From positions 64,501-128,500 of the forward strand of contig NZ_VVIP01000012.1 of NCBI RefSeq assembly GCF_009650435.1: a stretch of 64,000 nucleotides of DNA, written 5' to 3'. The translations under genes were made by a program, and so were the position numbers. The notes below the pieces were generated by a model, which saw only the letters and a list, made by a program, of their open reading frames with translations, was not told where the DNA came from and ran no database searches. Shown piece after piece: positions 34,392-41,685 of the stretch. The DNA is from Foetidibacter luteolus. GTDB taxonomy: Bacteria > Bacteroidota > Bacteroidia > Chitinophagales > Chitinophagaceae. Numbering within the stretch: the first letter of the stretch is position 1; each line of letters opens with the position of its first letter.

Positions 34392-35186
34392 CTATAATAA
34401 AGCTCTTACCACACCACCATCTGCCCTTAACGCTGCGCCGTTTGTAGCGGATGATAACGGGCTGGCAACATAGGTAACAAGATTGGCCACTTCTTCTGTA
34501 GTGGTAAACCTTTGTAACAGGGATGATGGCCTGGCGGTTTTAAAGAAATTGTTTTCCACTTCTTTTGTATCAGATTGCTGCACCTTTGCCAGGTCGCTTA
34601 AGAAAGTACTTACGCCTTCGGATTTTGTGGGGCCGGGCAATACAGAATTAACCGTAACATCAGTGCCCTTGGTAAGTTCGGCCAGCCCACGGCTGATGGC
34701 TATTTGTGCGGTTTTTGTCATACCGTAGTGAATCATTTCTTCAGGTATCTGTACGGCCGATTCGCTGGAGATAAAAATGATTCGCCCCCAGTTTTGTTTA
34801 AGCATGGCGGGCAGGTAGTGGCGGGACAGGCGAACCCCGCTGAGTACATTTATTTCGTAAAACCTAAGCCAGTCTGCGTCTGGTATTTCGGTAAAAGGCT
34901 TGGGCTCAAAAATAGATATATTGTTAACGAGTATGTCTATGTGTGGTACCTGGTCTATAAGCGCCTGTACATCCGTTGCTTTGGAGAAGTCCGCAACCAC
35001 ACCGCTGACCTTCGCAGAGGGGTTATCTTTTTTTATCTGCTCTATGGCAGCATCAACCCTGGCCTGTGTGCGGCCATTTACAATTACGTCTGCGCCTTCC
35101 TGTGCCAGTTGGCTGGCAATAGAGAAACCGATGCCGGCCGTAGAGCCGGTAACTAATGCTTTTTTGTTGGTAAGATGTAAGTTCAT
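34392..35186 (-). CDS. SDR-family oxidoreductase
   Basis: This 264-residue short-chain dehydrogenase has the NAD(P)-binding TGSTAGIGFSIA (12-23), NNISIFEPK in place of the NNAG motif, a catalytic Ser in IIFISSESAVQ, and Tyr-Lys in YGMTK. The tail VASPLSSATNGAALRADGGVVRALL is typical of classical SDRs. The substrate is unknown. It stands alone, with about 150 bases before the next gene. The N-N-I-S variant of the NNAG motif is seen in some subfamilies. Confidence 0.9.
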   Translation of the reverse strand: MNLHLTNKKALVTGSTAGIGFSIASQLAQEGADVIVNGRTQARVDAAIEQIKKDNPSAKVSGVVADFSKATDVQALIDQVPHIDILVNNISIFEPKPFTEIPDADWLRFYEINVLSGVRLSRHYLPAMLKQNWGRIIFISSESAVQIPEEMIHYGMTKTAQIAISRGLAELTKGTDVTVNSVLPGPTKSEGVSTFLSDLAKVQQSDTKEVENNFFKTARPSSLLQRFTTTEEVANLVTYVASPLSSATNGAALRADGGVVRALL

Positions 35187-35338
35187 AGTATTTATATAAG
35201 GTGATGTAATAACGAAAAAAGGAAGGGCGCAGCTAACCTGTTTGTTAAAACGCTGATGAGTTTGCTAAAGCCGTGCTGTTGTTCATAAGCGCCCTTACCT
35301 TAATATAACTGAGTAAAGAATAGTTTTGTTTAGGCGGG

Positions 35339-35971
35339 TTATTGGGCTTCTGTCATTAAAGCCAGTAATTCCTGCTGTACAGAGATAGTCTTATCCTTAG
35401 CGTACCAGCCATGAATTTTTTCTTTTATGATGTCGTACGGTGCCTGCTGCATTTTAAGTACATCAAACAGTTGCTGCACTTTTTGCGGCCTTGGGCCCCA
35501 GTTAAAAAGCTCTTCGCCTTCACCATTAAGAACAATAAGTTTGGGTATGCTTTTGCTCATGCCTTTGTATAAGTAAAGATCCATCAACTCCGGGTTTTCT
35601 TCACGCAGCAAAAATTTCAGTTCAATATTACTGTTCTGCGCCGCTATTTTAGCAAATACAGGAACGGTTTGAGCCGCATCCCCACACCAGCCTTCGGTAA
35701 GTACCAGCCATATTTGTTTGTTATCTATTTTGGCTATTGTTTCCTGAAATTCCGGAAGCAGGGTTGTTGTTTTGTCCAACCTGTTCATGCGGGCAACATT
35801 CAGTTTGGTATATTCCGTTAAAGCAGGGGATTGAACAGGGCTAGTTGATTTACCCAGTTCCAGCAGGTCGTCAATTAATTGCCGGTAAGCGCTGTAATCA
35901 AGCCCCTTATCAGCATAGGCTGTATCAATTATTTTAATAACAGCTTTGTTTTTTTCACCAGTAAGTTTCAT
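35339..35971 (-). CDS. Thioredoxin-like protein lacking the CxxC pair
   Basis: This 210-residue thioredoxin-fold protein (Thioredoxin_9 type) has the active-site region TEGWCGDAAQTVPVF, so the motif is C-G-D-A with a single cysteine. The following KSIPKLIVLNGEGEEL holds the cis-proline. A single Cys suggests a monothiol or non-redox role. The ATG at 35971 is preceded by AAAGGAGAATGT, an unusually good ribosome site for this genome, and is preferred over an in-frame TTG 11 codons upstream. A TTGTATATACAA palindrome lies about 40 bases upstream, the same site as in front of the neighbouring marR gene. Confidence 0.85.
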   Translation of the reverse strand: MKLTGEKNKAVIKIIDTAYADKGLDYSAYRQLIDDLLELGKSTSPVQSPALTEYTKLNVARMNRLDKTTTLLPEFQETIAKIDNKQIWLVLTEGWCGDAAQTVPVFAKIAAQNSNIELKFLLREENPELMDLYLYKGMSKSIPKLIVLNGEGEELFNWGPRPQKVQQLFDVLKMQQAPYDIIKEKIHGWYAKDKTISVQQELLALMTEAQ

Positions 35972-36011
35972 ACATTCTCCTTTTATTTTATTCCTGGCAG
36001 GCAAGTGTTAA

Positions 36012-36023
36012 TTGTATATACAA
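36012..36023. promoter_or_regulatory. Second MarR operator, before the thioredoxin-like gene
   Basis: TTGTATATACAA is a 12-bp perfect palindrome between marR and the thioredoxin-like gene. It is the core of the 20-bp palindrome upstream of marR. It suggests the regulator controls an internal promoter as well. Confidence 0.6.
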
Positions 36024-36041
36024 GTGTTAACTCAAAAAAAA

Positions 36042-36467
36042 TCAGGGCAGTTTATCTGCCAGCTTGCTCATGCCGGCAGCAATGGCCTTGCTTTCAGTGG
36101 TGCCCAGCAGCCCGCAGGTACTTTTATCAAACTCATCCATGCACTTTTTCATATCCGGCAGCAAGGCTTTGGCCTTTGGGGTAGGGTAAACATTGGTAAC
36201 CTTTCCCTCTGTAGTGCGAACCACCAGTTTGCGTTCTTCCAGTTTTTCAATAAGCCTGGTAATAGTACTGGGCGAAAGCTGTAATTGTTCCGCCAGCGCC
36301 CCTGGCTGTATGCCCGCATCGTCAAGCACTATCAGCAGCAGGTAGGCATGGCTGGGAGAAAGCCCAACGGGCTTCCAGCTTTCCAGCGCCAGCTTCTCCA
36401 CCTTCCTGGCCAGTGCGCTGGCCGAGAAGTATATGCACGAAGCGTACCTGCACTCTGATGTTTTCAT
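36042..36467 (-). CDS. MarR-family transcriptional regulator
   Basis: This 141-residue winged-helix regulator has its recognition helix near 62-80 (ALAEQLQLSPSTITRLIEKLEERKLV) and the wing in TTEGKVTNVYPTPKAKALL. Two cysteines near the N-terminus (ECRYASC) could sense thiol stress, as in OhrR-type MarR proteins, though this is speculative. The ATG at 36467 is preferred to a GTG two codons earlier. A 20-bp perfect palindrome starts 37 bases upstream and a 12-bp core of the same site lies downstream, in front of the thioredoxin-like gene. Confidence 0.88.
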   Translation of the reverse strand: MKTSECRYASCIYFSASALARKVEKLALESWKPVGLSPSHAYLLLIVLDDAGIQPGALAEQLQLSPSTITRLIEKLEERKLVVRTTEGKVTNVYPTPKAKALLPDMKKCMDEFDKSTCGLLGTTESKAIAAGMSKLADKLP

Positions 36468-36503
36468 TATCACTTTCTGTTTAAGATGGCAAAAATAAAA
36501 ACA

Positions 36504-36523
36504 ATATTTGTATATACAAATAT
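36504..36523. promoter_or_regulatory. 20-bp perfect palindrome upstream of marR
   Basis: ATATTTGTAT is followed directly by ATACAAATAT. Its core TTGTATATACAA recurs at 36012-36023. Position and symmetry fit a MarR autoregulatory site. Confidence 0.7.
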
Positions 36524-36560
36524 ATGTGGGTTGCTAAATTGTTAAACCATTCAGGATTTG

Positions 36561-37247
36561 CTATAACCGTACAAAGGCGTCCAGCAAACTGTGCATATAA
36601 ACTTGTTGCTGCAATATGTGATGCGGTGTGGCAGAAATAATCTCTTGTTCTGTTTGTACATAGGTGCTTTTTACCAGCTCGGCTCTTTCATGCTCCGTCA
36701 TGTCGTCCAACAGGTTTTCCTTTACTTCCGGGTGAAATTGAAAACCGGCAACATGAGAACCATACACAAACCCTTGCTGGTTACAGCATGCAGACTGCAA
36801 TAATTGTATGGCTCCCTGCGGTAGGGTATAGGTATCGCCATGCCAGTGAAAACAGGTGAAGGTATCCGGCAACTGTGCCGTAAGCGGGTGCTGAACGGTT
36901 TTTTGCACAGGCCACCAGCCTATTTCTTTTTCGGTGTGTGGATGTACTTCCGCGCCAAGAACATCTGCTATTAATTGCGCACCCAGGCAAATACCCAGCA
37001 CTTTTTTTCTATCGGCAATGGCTGCTGCTATAAATGCTTTTTCAGCCTTAAGCCATGCATAAGTATCTGTCTCGTAGGCGCCCATGGGCCCGCCCATCAT
37101 TACCAGCATATCAAATTCTGCTGTTGCCGGAAATTTAAAATCCCCGTACATGTGGGTAATACTGTAGGTATGCCCGTGTAAACCGCACCAGTCAATTATG
37201 GAGCCGGGGTATTCAAACGGAACGTGTTGTATAAAATGTACGTGCAT
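36561..37247 (-). CDS. Type 1 glutamine amidotransferase (GATase1-like)
   Basis: This 228-residue class I glutamine amidotransferase-like protein has the nucleophile Cys87 in LGICLGAQLIAD and His-Glu in FQFHPEVKE. The oxyanion region is MMGGPMGAYE. Stand-alone proteins of this type resemble GMP synthase glutaminase homologues such as YfeJ/GuaA-like proteins; the acceptor and partner are unknown. It ends 38 bases before the MarR palindrome, in the same direction. Confidence 0.87.
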   Translation of the reverse strand: MHVHFIQHVPFEYPGSIIDWCGLHGHTYSITHMYGDFKFPATAEFDMLVMMGGPMGAYETDTYAWLKAEKAFIAAAIADRKKVLGICLGAQLIADVLGAEVHPHTEKEIGWWPVQKTVQHPLTAQLPDTFTCFHWHGDTYTLPQGAIQLLQSACCNQQGFVYGSHVAGFQFHPEVKENLLDDMTEHERAELVKSTYVQTEQEIISATPHHILQQQVYMHSLLDAFVRL

Positions 37248-37286
37248 GCTGTGTATTTATCTAAAAATGCAACTATGTAACCAACC

Positions 37287-37745
37287 TTAGTTTTGTGCTT
37301 GGCTATAAGTTATTATTTGCTTTAAATGGTGTTCCATGTGCACCAGGTAGTCTTCAATAAGGTAAGAAAGCGTATATAAATTACCGTCCCTTCCCCGGCA
37401 TTGGCGGCCCAGGCTTTCGGCAGGTACCAGGCTTATTATGTAAGCCAGGTGCCTGTTATAAGCCTGCCATAATGCTAACAACTGCTGCATGCTGGCGGTA
37501 TTGTACTGCTGAAAACTTACCCATTCATTTTGTGCATAAAATATTTGCGGCTCCTGTTCAAACTGGCCACGTACAAAACGCTGGTGGTTATTGGCGGCTG
37601 AATCAATTAAATGCCCCAGTATTTCTTTTTTGCTCCATTTGCCGGGTGCAGGCCTGGCTGTCAGCTCATTTTCCGGAAGCTGCAATACCAGAGCAGGTAT
37701 GGTATCGCAAAGAGTCAATATCCTGTCAGTTAATGTTTCGTACAT
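37287..37745 (-). CDS. DinB-family protein
   Basis: This 152-residue four-helix DinB/YfiT-like protein has His residues in the expected metal positions: GKWSKKEILGHLIDSAANNHQRF and a C-terminal VHMEHHLKQII. The family contains bacillithiol transferases and other metal-dependent enzymes. No specific role can be assigned. It is probably in one transcription unit with the GATase gene, 39 bases away. Confidence 0.85.
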   Translation of the reverse strand: MYETLTDRILTLCDTIPALVLQLPENELTARPAPGKWSKKEILGHLIDSAANNHQRFVRGQFEQEPQIFYAQNEWVSFQQYNTASMQQLLALWQAYNRHLAYIISLVPAESLGRQCRGRDGNLYTLSYLIEDYLVHMEHHLKQIITYSQAQN

Positions 37746-37814
37746 AATAATTCTTTTTCAGCTTCAAAATAAGTTGTTTTTATGTATTGGCCGCAGACTG
37801 TGATACTACTATTG

Positions 37815-37880
37815 GGCTTTGGTTGTGTCACTCACTTGTACGTTCGGTAATTCTACGCAGCTTTTCAGCCCGGGTAGTAT
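37815..37880 (+). repeat. R3-family intergenic repeat, copy 3
   Basis: It reads GGTTGTGTCACTCACTTGTACGTTC, then CAGCTTTTCAGCCCGGGTAG. The core is changed from GTTGCGTCGCAC to GTTGTGTCACTC, as in copies 7 and 8. It lies between the DinB gene and lspA. Confidence 0.65.
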
Positions 37881-38007
37881 TGTTTACGGCTACAGGCTTT
37901 TGTATTGATTTTGTGCTTTTGCAACTGTTGTTCAACCCGTTGCAGCTATTGTTAATTGCGTTATCGCCAGAAACCAATTCCCTTATCTTTGCCCCAAATT
38001 TTTTATA

Positions 38008-38682
38008 GTGAAGGGTAAGTATGCAGCTTTATTAATAGCGGCGATTTTAATAGCAGACCAGGCCATCAAAGTATACATTAAAACACATTATTACCTTGGC
38101 GAAGAGCACAACGTAATTGGCAATTGGTTCAGGCTGCATTTTGTAGAGAACGAGGGCATGGCATGGGGCTGGAAATTTGGCGGTGGCGTAGGTAAAATTA
38201 TTCTTACACTGTTCAGGCTGGTAGCCGTTATAGCCGGTACTTTTATCATCCGCAACTTTATCCGTAAAGGCTACAGCAGGGGTTTTATTATCTGTGCATC
38301 ATTAATATATGCCGGTGCTTTCGGTAACCTTATTGACAGCATGTTTTACGGTCTCATCTTCAACGAGAGCACCCCTTATATCCAAAATGTGGCCCAGCTT
38401 TTTCCTCCCGGTGGCGGTTATGCCAGCTTTTTGCATGGTAAAGTGGTTGACATGTTTTATTTCCCCCTTATCAATACCACCCTGCCTTCCTGGGTTCCTG
38501 TTTGGGGAGGCGACCAGTTTGAGTTCTTTCAACCTGTATTTAACCTGGCAGATGCTTCCATATCATTCGGGGTAATAGTATTGCTGCTGTTTCAAAAAAG
38601 GCTGATGCCCCATAAAGAGCATGCCGCTGCCAATACCGTTGAAACCGGCGCTGTTGTAGATGACAAAACCCAGGTTTCATAA
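38008..38682 (+). CDS. lspA: Lipoprotein signal peptidase (signal peptidase II)
   Basis: This 224-residue inner-membrane aspartyl protease cleaves the signal peptides of prolipoproteins. The catalytic Asp motifs are GNLIDSMFYG and VVDMFYFP, with FNLADASISFG near the end. It begins with GTG (codon run GTG AAG GGT). The protein is longer than in proteobacteria because of an insert around the second Asp motif, as usual in Bacteroidetes. It should process the SusD and ferritin-like lipoproteins of this window. Confidence 0.95.
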   Translation: MKGKYAALLIAAILIADQAIKVYIKTHYYLGEEHNVIGNWFRLHFVENEGMAWGWKFGGGVGKIILTLFRLVAVIAGTFIIRNFIRKGYSRGFIICASLIYAGAFGNLIDSMFYGLIFNESTPYIQNVAQLFPPGGGYASFLHGKVVDMFYFPLINTTLPSWVPVWGGDQFEFFQPVFNLADASISFGVIVLLLFQKRLMPHKEHAAANTVETGAVVDDKTQVS

Positions 38683-38763
38683 TTTCCTTTACTTTTTTAT
38701 TTCCTGCTGACATAAGGCTGTCACTGGCCGGTGTTTTCTTTACATCAACAAAAAAGAAAACAC

Positions 38764-39282
38764 ATGAATACCACTCTTAACAACACACTGCAACCTGCTA
38801 CAGAACAGCAGGTATTAACTTCAGAAGCTTTCCTGGCCCATTGGCAGGGGCACCGCTCCTTAACCCGCCGTGTTATTGACACCTTTCCTGAAAAAGAATT
38901 GTTTAGCTACAGTATTGGCGGTATGCGCCCATTTGCTGAGCTGGCTATGGAAATGGTTAACATGGCGTTGCCCGGCATTTATGGTGTAGCCACTTCCGCC
39001 TGGAAAGTGCCTGGCAAGCCTGATGGTTTTGTACTGGCTACCCCGGCTACAAAAGAAGAACTGCTGCAGCTTTGGGATGAAGTAACTGAAACAGTAAACA
39101 ATCTATGGCAGCAGGTGGAACCGGGCAGGTTTCAACAGAACGATGTAGCTTTTGGTTTATACGAAGGACCTGTTTACTCCACTATTTTCTACTTTATTGA
39201 TAACGAAATTCATCACCGTGGGCAGGGCTATGTTTACCTGCGTTCATTGGGTATTGAACCTCCGCCATTCTGGGAAAGATAA
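38764..39282 (+). CDS. DinB-family protein (second)
   Basis: This 172-residue DinB-like protein has the HRSLTRRVIDTFPEKELF segment and a C-terminal DNEIHHRGQGYVYLR containing the conserved HHRGQ motif with candidate metal-binding histidines. It differs from the other DinB protein upstream, which lacks HHRGQ. The ATG at 38764 is preceded by an A-rich stretch and is preferred over an open extension of 11 residues. A terminator follows. The function is unknown. Confidence 0.87.
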   Translation: MNTTLNNTLQPATEQQVLTSEAFLAHWQGHRSLTRRVIDTFPEKELFSYSIGGMRPFAELAMEMVNMALPGIYGVATSAWKVPGKPDGFVLATPATKEELLQLWDEVTETVNNLWQQVEPGRFQQNDVAFGLYEGPVYSTIFYFIDNEIHHRGQGYVYLRSLGIEPPPFWER

Positions 39283-39301
39283 ATTGTTGCTGATCTATGA
39301 T

Positions 39302-39338
39302 AAAAGCAGGTGCTTATGTACCTGCTTTTTATTTTTCA
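39302..39338. terminator. Intrinsic terminator shared by convergent DinB and kptA genes
   Basis: AAAAGCAGGT and ACCTGCTTTT form a 10-bp stem around GCTTATGT, followed by TATTTTTC. The right arm reaches the kptA stop codon at 39329, so kptA's terminator would have to overlap its end. Confidence 0.85.
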
Positions 39339-39886
39339 CTCGCATTCTTTAGCGATATAAATTGAGGGGGCACTTCATCTGTAAGCCACACTTTATTAGC
39401 TGAAATATAAAAACGATACCCCTGGTCATACATAGCTTTTGCATTTACTTGCAAAACAACAGGTTTGCCATGCCTTGCGCCTACCTGTTGGGCCGTGTTG
39501 GTATCCTGGCTAAGGTGTACATGCTGCCTGCTTTGTTTCTTAATACCGGTAAGCATAATTAGTTCAACCGATGATACGGTTGAACCGTGGTATAAAATAT
39601 CCGGCGGTAAGCTTTCTTTTAATTCAAGGTCAACAGCAATGCTGTGGCCCTGGCTGCCCCTTATCAGCGTTTTGTCTTCATTAAAAGCAAAGCGCTGTTT
39701 ATTATTGGTGACTACAACTTCTTCAAGCAACGTTTTATTTACAGCTATTCCGTGGCTGTTCATCCTGTTGATAAGCTCTTCTACGCTGGCCCAGCCATTT
39801 GCGTTAAGGGTAAGGCCAATATATTCCGGCTGATGGCGCAATACAAGGCTCATTAGTTTGGAAATATTTTTTACCTGGGTACTCAT
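39329..39886 (-). CDS. kptA: RNA 2'-phosphotransferase (Tpt1/KptA)
   Basis: This 185-residue enzyme moves a 2'-phosphate from RNA to NAD+, giving ADP-ribose 1'',2''-cyclic phosphate. The N-terminal winged-helix part has SKLMSLVLRHQPEYIGL, and the ADP-ribosyltransferase part has LYHGST and HVHLSQDT. In eukaryotes and archaea it completes tRNA splicing; in bacteria its RNA substrate is not established, and no splicing or RNA-repair gene is adjacent. The length is normal. Confidence 0.93.
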   Translation of the reverse strand: MSTQVKNISKLMSLVLRHQPEYIGLTLNANGWASVEELINRMNSHGIAVNKTLLEEVVVTNNKQRFAFNEDKTLIRGSQGHSIAVDLELKESLPPDILYHGSTVSSVELIMLTGIKKQSRQHVHLSQDTNTAQQVGARHGKPVVLQVNAKAMYDQGYRFYISANKVWLTDEVPPQFISLKNASEK

Positions 39887-40061
39887 GGTATATTATTGGG
39901 TTGATATGATTTTAAAACGGGTTAACCAAACGAAGTAAGTATTAATTATGCCTGCTGCTAAGGCCTGGTGAAGTTAAATATTGCCAGGTAATCTGCTGCA
40001 GCCATTAAATTGTTATTTACAGTTTACCAGGCTGTGTAATTGTTGTATATATGCAGCAATT

Positions 40062-41057
40062 ATGTACCAGACTAAATTTCACCAGGCAAATATAAGCGGC
40101 AGCAGCTTCCTGGTAACAGGGGGCGCCGGTTTTATTGGTTCTCATATTGTGGAATACCTGCTGCAATATGGCGCCGCCAGGGTGCGTGTACTGGATAATT
40201 TTGCCACAGGTTCGCCGGCCAATATTAAGCCCTGGCTTTCTCACCCCGGCTTTGAATTAATGGAGGGCGACATACGTGATGCCGGTACCTGCCGCCTTGC
40301 AGTGCAGGGTATGGATTATATTAGCCACCAGGCCGCTTTGGGTTCTGTGCCACGGTCTATAAACGATCCTCTTACTATCAACGAGGTAAATATCTCCGGT
40401 TTTCTTAACATATTGCAGGCCGCTAAAGAAGCCCAGGTAAAACGGATGCTGTATGCTGCCAGTTCCAGCACTTATGGCGATTCGTCCGTGCTGCCCAAGC
40501 AGGAAGACAATATCGGCAAGCCTTTATCCCCCTATGCTGTCACCAAGTATGTTAATGAGTTGTATGCGGATGTTTTTTCCCGTTTATATGGGTTTCATAC
40601 CATCGGCCTGCGTTACTTTAATGTGTTTGGCCCCAGGCAAAACCCCGCCGGGCCCTATGCCGCAGTGATACCTCTTTTTATACAGGCCGCGTTAAAAAAC
40701 GAAGCCCCGTACATTAATGGCGATGGCAATACCAGCCGCGATTTCACCTTTGTTGAAAACGTGGTACAGGCCAACATAAAAGCGTTGCTGGCGGATAATA
40801 TTACACAGCACGAAGTAATGAACATCGCCTGCGGCACCTCTATTACTTTAAACGAGTTGTGGCAGCACATCAGTCATGCGACAGGAACAACAGCAGCGCC
40901 GGTTTACAGGCCGGAGCGTAAGGGGGATGTAAAGCATAGCCTGGCCGATGTTTCAAAAGCTTTTGCCGTTATTGGTTACCAGCCAACGGTAACCATTAAA
41001 ATCGGCCTTGAAAAAACTGTGGAATGGTACAGCAAACATTCTTCCGTCGGTGAATAA
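40062..41057 (+). CDS. wbpP: NAD-dependent sugar epimerase, WbpP-like (UDP-GlcNAc C4 epimerase type)
   Basis: This 331-residue extended SDR has the NAD motif GGAGFIGSHIV (20-30), the catalytic Ser in YAASSSTYGDS, and Tyr-Lys in SPYAVTKYVNELYADVF. The neighbourhood of this tyrosine and the segment GLRYFNVFGPRQ...GPYAAVIP match WbpP/TviC UDP-N-acetylglucosamine 4-epimerases more than GalE or uronate epimerases. It would supply UDP-GalNAc(A) for a surface polysaccharide, but no glycosyltransferase cluster is adjacent. The ATG at 40062 removes an unlikely 27-residue extension. Confidence 0.82.
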   Translation: MYQTKFHQANISGSSFLVTGGAGFIGSHIVEYLLQYGAARVRVLDNFATGSPANIKPWLSHPGFELMEGDIRDAGTCRLAVQGMDYISHQAALGSVPRSINDPLTINEVNISGFLNILQAAKEAQVKRMLYAASSSTYGDSSVLPKQEDNIGKPLSPYAVTKYVNELYADVFSRLYGFHTIGLRYFNVFGPRQNPAGPYAAVIPLFIQAALKNEAPYINGDGNTSRDFTFVENVVQANIKALLADNITQHEVMNIACGTSITLNELWQHISHATGTTAAPVYRPERKGDVKHSLADVSKAFAVIGYQPTVTIKIGLEKTVEWYSKHSSVGE

Positions 41058-41080
41058 AGTCCGTTTTTCAATCTTTTTTT

Positions 41081-41170
41081 GGTTGCCAGCTTTGGTACTT
41101 TGTGGCCACCCAGTTGCGTCGCAATCCTTTCATCGTTCTGTTCTAAGGGCGGCTTTTCAGCCCCTGATAG
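41081..41170 (+). repeat. R3-family intergenic repeat, copy 4
   Basis: It reads CAGTTGCGTCGCAATCCTTTC, later GGGCGGCTTTTCAGCCCC. It is in inverted orientation to copy 5 at 41531-41630; the pair encloses three hairpins. Confidence 0.7.
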
Positions 41171-41216
41171 AGAATATTATAAATAGGATTAGGCACAATA
41201 AGCCCAAGGTAATACT

Positions 41217-41334
41217 ATGTTCCTGAGGAACATTTTGTGCTCATCCCTGCTGATACGGGCACAAAGCGTTCCTCTGGAACGCCAAGCTAACACCCCGCAA
41301 TGTATTCTACCCACAAAGTGTTCCGCCGGAACAC
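41217..41334. repeat. Three GTTCC-N3-GGAAC hairpins
   Basis: Hairpins at 41217-41233 (ATGTTCC TGA GGAACAT), 41266-41282 (GCGTTCC TCT GGAACGC) and 41318-41334 (GTGTTCC GCC GGAACAC) have perfect 7-bp stems. The outer two base pairs change together between them. TTTTGTGC after the first and GCACAAAG before the second also form an inverted pair. Confidence 0.8.
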
Positions 41335-41530
41335 ATGTTGGGTAATGCGCTTATTCTACTTAATCCTGCAGTATTGAGTTTGGGCGCCCCCATTCTGTCA
41401 TCAGCGTAGCTCTTTATTACACGGCAACATTTTTTGTACATAATAGTGCCAACGTGTCTGGCGCCAAAGGCGGCAGACACTGCGGCTATCAGTTCAATCA
41501 GTAACATCACCGCAAAATCCTGGTTCAGAC

Positions 41531-41630
41531 ATTCTACCCGGGGCTGAAAAGATGCCATGAAAACTAACTGATGAACGTAGTGCGACGCAACGATGCCTCA
41601 TAGAAGTACCGGACCCCTGCCACCAAAAGC
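41531..41630 (-). repeat. R3-family intergenic repeat, copy 5
   Basis: The minus strand reads GAGGCATCGTTGCGTCGCAC, TACGTTCATCAG, then ATGGCATCTTTTCAGCCCCG. It is the closest relative of copy 1 near 21.2 kb. Confidence 0.75.
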
Positions 41631-41659
41631 AAAACCGCCCTTTTAAAAAGGCGGTTTTG
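41630..41659. terminator. Intrinsic terminator after the TonB receptor gene
   Basis: CAAAACCGCC and GGCGGTTTTG are 10-bp arms around CTTTTAAAAA. It follows the stop codon of the minus-strand receptor gene. Confidence 0.75.
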
Positions 41660-41685
41660 TAAATTGTTGTAATGCAGGGGATGTT

